A stretch of DNA of 64,000 nucleotides from Streptomyces caeruleatus (lineage in GTDB: Bacteria > Actinomycetota > Actinomycetes > Streptomycetales > Streptomycetaceae): positions 257,813-321,812 of the forward strand of contig NZ_KQ948927.1 in NCBI RefSeq assembly GCF_001514235.1, given 5' to 3'. Shown here in pieces: positions 62,107 through 64,000 of this stretch (its first letter is position 1; each line of letters opens with the position of its first letter). The notes under the pieces are model-generated. The model searched no databases. It was not told the DNA's origin and was given only the letters and a program-made list of their open reading frames with translations. Both the position numbers and the translations under genes were made by a program.

Positions 62107-64000
62107 TCACCCCCGCTGACCCGGAGTGGACGGCCTGCGCAGCGTCGGTCGGGCCGCGGCGGCCCGCTGCTTGACGGTGATCCACCACTCCGACAGCTCC
62201 CAGACCACCCGCACGCTGGAGCGTGGGGCCAGCAGAGCGCGCAGCCTCGTCGTCCGGTCGGCCTTGGAGCCGAGCTCGGACACGACGCCACGGACATCCT
62301 CAGCCAGGCCGGCCACCGGGCGGGGACTGGGCGCGTAGAGGACTTGTTCCACCGCGTCGGCCACCCGGTGCACCGAGGCCGCGGCCGCCGGGTCGAGGTG
62401 GCCCAGCCGCACGATACGGGCGGCGGTCTTGCGGGGGGTCTGGGAGTCCTCCGGTGGAATGCCGAAGTCCCAGGCCGTGTCCGTCAGTTCCTGCCAGACC
62501 GCCAACGCGTGCAGTGACACGTCGGCCTGCGTGCGGCCATGCGCTCCCAGCCGTCTGGCCCTCGTCCGCTGCCGCCACAGCATCGGCGCCAAGGGGATCA
62601 GCAGCGCCGCGGCTCCACCGAGCGACCACGCCAGGACGAGGTACCACTTGGGCCCGTCGTCATCCGTGGCCGGTGCGGCGGCCGGGGACTCGCTCGCGCA
62701 CAGCTGCGGGTTCCGCCCCGCGCAGCTCTCGCTCGCGGAGGGCGAGGCGGAGGGGCCCGTACTGGCGGACTGCGTGGGCCGAGCCACGTCCGGCAGCGTG
62801 GAGCCGGGCGTGTCCGACTGGGTGTACGCCGGCACCGAGCCCCGGGTCGGCGTCGGCTCGAAGCGGGTCCAGCCCACGCCCTCGAAGTACAGCTCAGGCC
62901 ACGCGTGGGCGTCCCTCAGCCCCACCGAGACCGAGCTGGCGCTCTGCGGGGTACCGGGCGCGAAGCCCACCGCGACCCGGGCCGGTATGCCCAGCGAGCG
63001 GGCCATCGCCGCCATCGCGAAGGAGAAGTGGACACAGAAGCCCTGCTTGTCCTTCAGGAAGCGCGCTATCGCCTGCCGGCCGCTGCCGACCTTGACGTTG
63101 GTGTCGTACTGGAAGCCGCCCGTGATCGCGAAGTACTCCTGAAGCTTGACGGCCTGCTCGTAGTGGCTGGTCGACCCCTCGGTGACCTCGCTCGCGGTCC
63201 GGGCGACCACCGCGGGCAGCGAGTCGGGGAGCTTGGTGAACTCGCGCTTCAGGGCGGAGGGCGGCTCCGGCGCGTTCGCCAACTGCTCCGCCGTCGGCTG
63301 TACGTCGAGGCTGCGCACGGTGTACGTCGCCCCGCGCGTGGTCTGACGGCGGTCGCCGACGACCGTCATGCCCAGCGGTTCGTACCGCCAGTTGCCGGTG
63401 ATGTCCACGCCGCTCGGGGGGTACGGCATCGGCAGCCAGTTCTGGGCGTACCAGTCCGCGGCCGAGATCGTCGTCTCGACCTGGGTGCGCCGGACGTCCG
63501 GGCCGAGGCCGAGGGGCGTCGGGAACTCATCGGGCACGGCCTGGATGTTGCGCTTGGCCGGCTGCCAGGTGGTGCCGTCGAAGTCGTCCAGGGACACGAT
63601 CCGCAGATACAGGTCCGACAGGTCGGCCGTGTCGGTCCTCAGGCTCAGGACCTCGCGGTCCTCCTCCACGTTCAGACTGTCCCGCAGCGAGACCAGCGGG
63701 TTCACCGCGGAGATCGTGCCGCCGCTCCCGCTGCCGGAGCCCACGCCGGCGCCCGCGGCGTCCAGCAGGCCGCCGTTCATCGCGGGCAGTCCGGCCGGCA
63801 CCACCAGGGCGATGCCCAGCGCGACCGCGCCGATGCGCCGGCCCGTGCGGACCGGGGCCAGCGCGCCGGACGGATCGCCGCCCGCTCCGCGCGGGGCCCC
63901 GCCGAAGACCCGGCCCCACTGCGAGAGCCGGTCCCGGCCCTCGGCCAGGAGCAGCATGAGATAGCCCGCGGCGGCCACCAGGAACCACAGCCAGTCCCCG
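62107..64000 (-). CDS. Transglutaminase-like membrane protein, TgpA type (partial)
   Basis: About 631 codons; the N-terminus lies beyond the right edge. Visible order: two N-terminal helices at the edge, a large extracytoplasmic domain, the transglutaminase core with Cys in QGFCVHFSFAMAAMAR, His in RDAHAWPELYFEG and Asp/Glu in TRFEPTP, a Ser/Pro linker, one helix (WYLVLAWSLGGAAALLIPL) and a cytoplasmic C-terminal domain. TgpA-type proteins probably act on envelope proteins or peptidoglycan. Confidence 0.9.
   Translation of the reverse strand, partial: GDWLWFLVAAAGYLMLLLAEGRDRLSQWGRVFGGAPRGAGGDPSGALAPVRTGRRIGAVALGIALVVPAGLPAMNGGLLDAAGAGVGSGSGSGGTISAVNPLVSLRDSLNVEEDREVLSLRTDTADLSDLYLRIVSLDDFDGTTWQPAKRNIQAVPDEFPTPLGLGPDVRRTQVETTISAADWYAQNWLPMPYPPSGVDITGNWRYEPLGMTVVGDRRQTTRGATYTVRSLDVQPTAEQLANAPEPPSALKREFTKLPDSLPAVVARTASEVTEGSTSHYEQAVKLQEYFAITGGFQYDTNVKVGSGRQAIARFLKDKQGFCVHFSFAMAAMARSLGIPARVAVGFAPGTPQSASSVSVGLRDAHAWPELYFEGVGWTRFEPTPTRGSVPAYTQSDTPGSTLPDVARPTQSASTGPSASPSASESCAGRNPQLCASESPAAAPATDDDGPKWYLVLAWSLGGAAALLIPLAPMLWRQRTRARRLGAHGRTQADVSLHALAVWQELTDTAWDFGIPPEDSQTPRKTAARIVRLGHLDPAAAASVHRVADAVEQVLYAPSPRPVAGLAEDVRGVVSELGSKADRTTRLRALLAPRSSVRVVWELSEWWITVKQRAAAARPTLRRPSTPGQRG

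Overview
The window is high-GC actinobacterial chromosome and almost certainly a Streptomyces. The signs are strong third-position GC bias, frequent GTG and TTG starts, an actinobacterial qcrCAB operon, a PASTA-domain kinase, the SCO2127/glkA pair, the MacRS two-component system and dispersed GC-rich intergenic repeats of the streptomycete type. From memory, gene order resembles the S. coelicolor core region from about SCO2151 down to about SCO2094. No insertion sequence, phage, CRISPR array, tRNA or rRNA was seen. This is core chromosome rather than an accessory island.

Layout. (1) 0.2-4.4 kb: aerobic respiratory chain (ctaE, qcrC, qcrA, qcrB). (2) 4.7-8.6 kb: trpD, then a SAM-IV riboswitch ahead of a cysteine-desulfurase-like enzyme, and a convergent glycerate kinase. 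(3) 8.7-13.8 kb: SLC13 transporter, response regulator, sensor kinase, small secreted protein, Lrp-type sensor domain and rhomboid protease. (4) 14-19.3 kb: zinc-ribbon and NYN-domain proteins, two tandem NlpC/P60 cell-wall hydrolases and a lipoprotein with a zinc-peptidase motif. (5) 19.6-25.7 kb: GT87 and PimB'-type mannosyltransferases, a class I cholesterol oxidase and a long-chain acyl-CoA ligase. (6) 26-36.8 kb: phosphoesterase, SRPBCC protein, ArsA-like protein, SCO2127-like protein and glucokinase, EEP nuclease, esterase, PlsC, MacS/MacR and phosphofructokinase. (7) 36.8-43.5 kb: attenuator-controlled trpEG divergent from aroH, Bfd and bacterioferritin with an iron box, a molybdopterin oxidoreductase, a metal-operator-linked DUF4396 protein and endonuclease IV. 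(8) 43.5-52.3 kb: PASTA Ser/Thr kinase, TPP-riboswitch thiOSG operon, ferredoxin-reductase-like flavoprotein, Rv2175c-like DNA-binding protein, thiE and metF. (9) 52.4-64 kb: Q/Y-rich membrane protein, desaturase-like flavoprotein, DUF4126 protein, a TetR/YhgE/ABC operon, HEPN protein, methyltransferase, DUF3040 protein and a transglutaminase cut by the window edge.

Themes. Three cis-acting RNA controls sit within 43 kb: the SAM-IV riboswitch, the trp leader-peptide attenuator and the TPP riboswitch. Aromatic biosynthesis (trpD, trpEG, aroH), thiamine (thiO, S, G, E) and sulfur/one-carbon genes (the SAM-IV target, metF) are interleaved. At least nine genes appear leaderless, with a TAnnnT-like -10 hexamer 6-7 nt before the start codon and no Shine-Dalgarno; three more show an 8-nt gap.

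The most novel-looking signals are these: a shared direct-repeat motif (CTTCATCnnnGGCTCATC) at nearly the same distance upstream of two transcription units next to a two-component system; a CsoR/CstR-type operator upstream of a His-rich DUF4396 membrane protein; two unrelated P-loop proteins with the Walker A lysine replaced by arginine; a PPi-type residue pair in the phosphofructokinase; and several simple-sequence repeats, including about 20 copies of a hexamer before thiE and an in-frame repeat in thiS.
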